Source: Deltaproteobacteria bacterium
GTDB taxonomy: Bacteria > Desulfobacterota > DSM-4660 > Desulfatiglandales > B25-G16
Reading direction: 5' to 3'
Assembly (NCBI GenBank): GCA_019308645.1
Contig: JAFDHR010000129.1
Coordinates: forward strand, 1 to 6,571
DNA length: 6,571 nt
The position numbers and the translations under genes are program-made. The notes beneath the pieces were generated by a model. That model searched no databases. It was not told the origin of the DNA and saw only the letters and a program-made list of their open reading frames with translations. Shown here piece after piece: positions 6,345 to 6,571 of the stretch. The stretch's first letter is position 1; every line of letters starts with the position of its first letter.

Positions 6345-6571
6345 CTAACATTGATCTCAAAGAACCTGTAACCCTTTCTATAAGATCAGGCATATCTTGT
6401 CTTTTGTAATGGAGTGTTTCAATAGGAGTGCCAAGTTGAATTGTTATTGATCCTTTTTTTATCTTGAAGCTCCCCTTTGGCATAATCTTGTAGGTGCCTT
6501 TGATAGCTACTGGAACAATGGGAGCGCCTGATTCAATAGCAAGGTAAAAGGCACCTCGCTTTAAAGGCTGC
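6331..6571 (-). CDS. plsC: 1-acyl-sn-glycerol-3-phosphate acyltransferase (PlsC/LPLAT family), C-terminal part
   Basis: Reading leftward from the window edge, 79 residues are encoded before the stop TGA at 6333-6331; the N-terminal part, with the HX4D catalytic motif, is outside the window. The visible part starts QPLKRGAFYLAIESGAPIVP, followed by VAIKGTYKIMPKGSF. This is the stretch that follows the EGTRS motif in PlsC enzymes, and PIVPVAI corresponds to the conserved acyltransferase motif IV. After it come SITIQLGTPIET and a helical tail ending in MLEEEN. PlsC transfers an acyl chain to lysophosphatidic acid at the inner membrane to make phosphatidic acid, the precursor of all glycerophospholipids. 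Other members of the superfamily use related acceptors, so the exact substrate is inferred. The gene is convergent with the DUF72 gene, with 7 nt between the stops. Confidence 0.85.
   Translation of the reverse strand, partial: QPLKRGAFYLAIESGAPIVPVAIKGTYKIMPKGSFKIKKGSITIQLGTPIETLHYKRQDMPDLIERVTGSLRSMLEEEN

Overview
The window is a piece of bacterial chromosome of low to moderate GC (by eye about 40 percent). It carries housekeeping genes and no sign of phage, plasmid or CRISPR. The order smc then ftsY on one strand is a conserved bacterial arrangement. Two of the five genes downstream of position 370 depend on non-AUG starts, or appear to. The SMC head sequence resembles versions I associate with Desulfobacterota, Nitrospirota and related candidate phyla, but this is an impression and not a placement. 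The genome could be a metagenome-assembled one.

Layout from left to right. Positions 1-147 on the minus strand hold the start of a gene for an exported protein of unknown function; it has a clear signal peptide and runs off the left edge. Positions 148-367 are a very AT-rich divergent intergenic region with good promoter candidates in both directions. Positions 374-3928 are smc, the chromosome condensation ATPase, complete. Its conserved N-terminus is encoded only if translation starts at an AUU codon (374), because no ATG, GTG or TTG is available between the in-frame stop at 365 and the too-late ATG at 416. Positions 3929-4090 contain a striking repeat: short tandem AGTGCCTAA-like units that form a 21-bp near-perfect inverted repeat around an 84-nt loop. 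Positions 4091-5044 are ftsY, the signal recognition particle receptor, with a TTG start behind a strong ribosome binding site. Positions 5056-5484 (possibly from 5041) are a 4-hydroxybenzoyl-CoA-thioesterase-type hotdog protein that abuts or overlaps ftsY. Positions 5544-6323 are a DUF72/YecE family protein. Positions 6331-6571 on the minus strand are the C-terminal part of a PlsC-type acyltransferase, convergent with the DUF72 gene and separated from it by 7 nt and a small hairpin.

The plus-strand genes smc, ftsY, thioesterase and DUF72 lie head to tail and may be co-transcribed, although the repeat between smc and ftsY and a TATAAT inside it suggest that ftsY and the genes after it could also have their own promoter. 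Functionally the set mixes chromosome segregation (SMC), membrane protein targeting (FtsY), acyl-CoA hydrolysis, an uncharacterised TIM-barrel-like protein and phospholipid synthesis (PlsC). Membrane biogenesis is a loose common thread, which is inference. I see no previously undescribed system. The best leads are the AUU start of smc and the repeat element between smc and ftsY.
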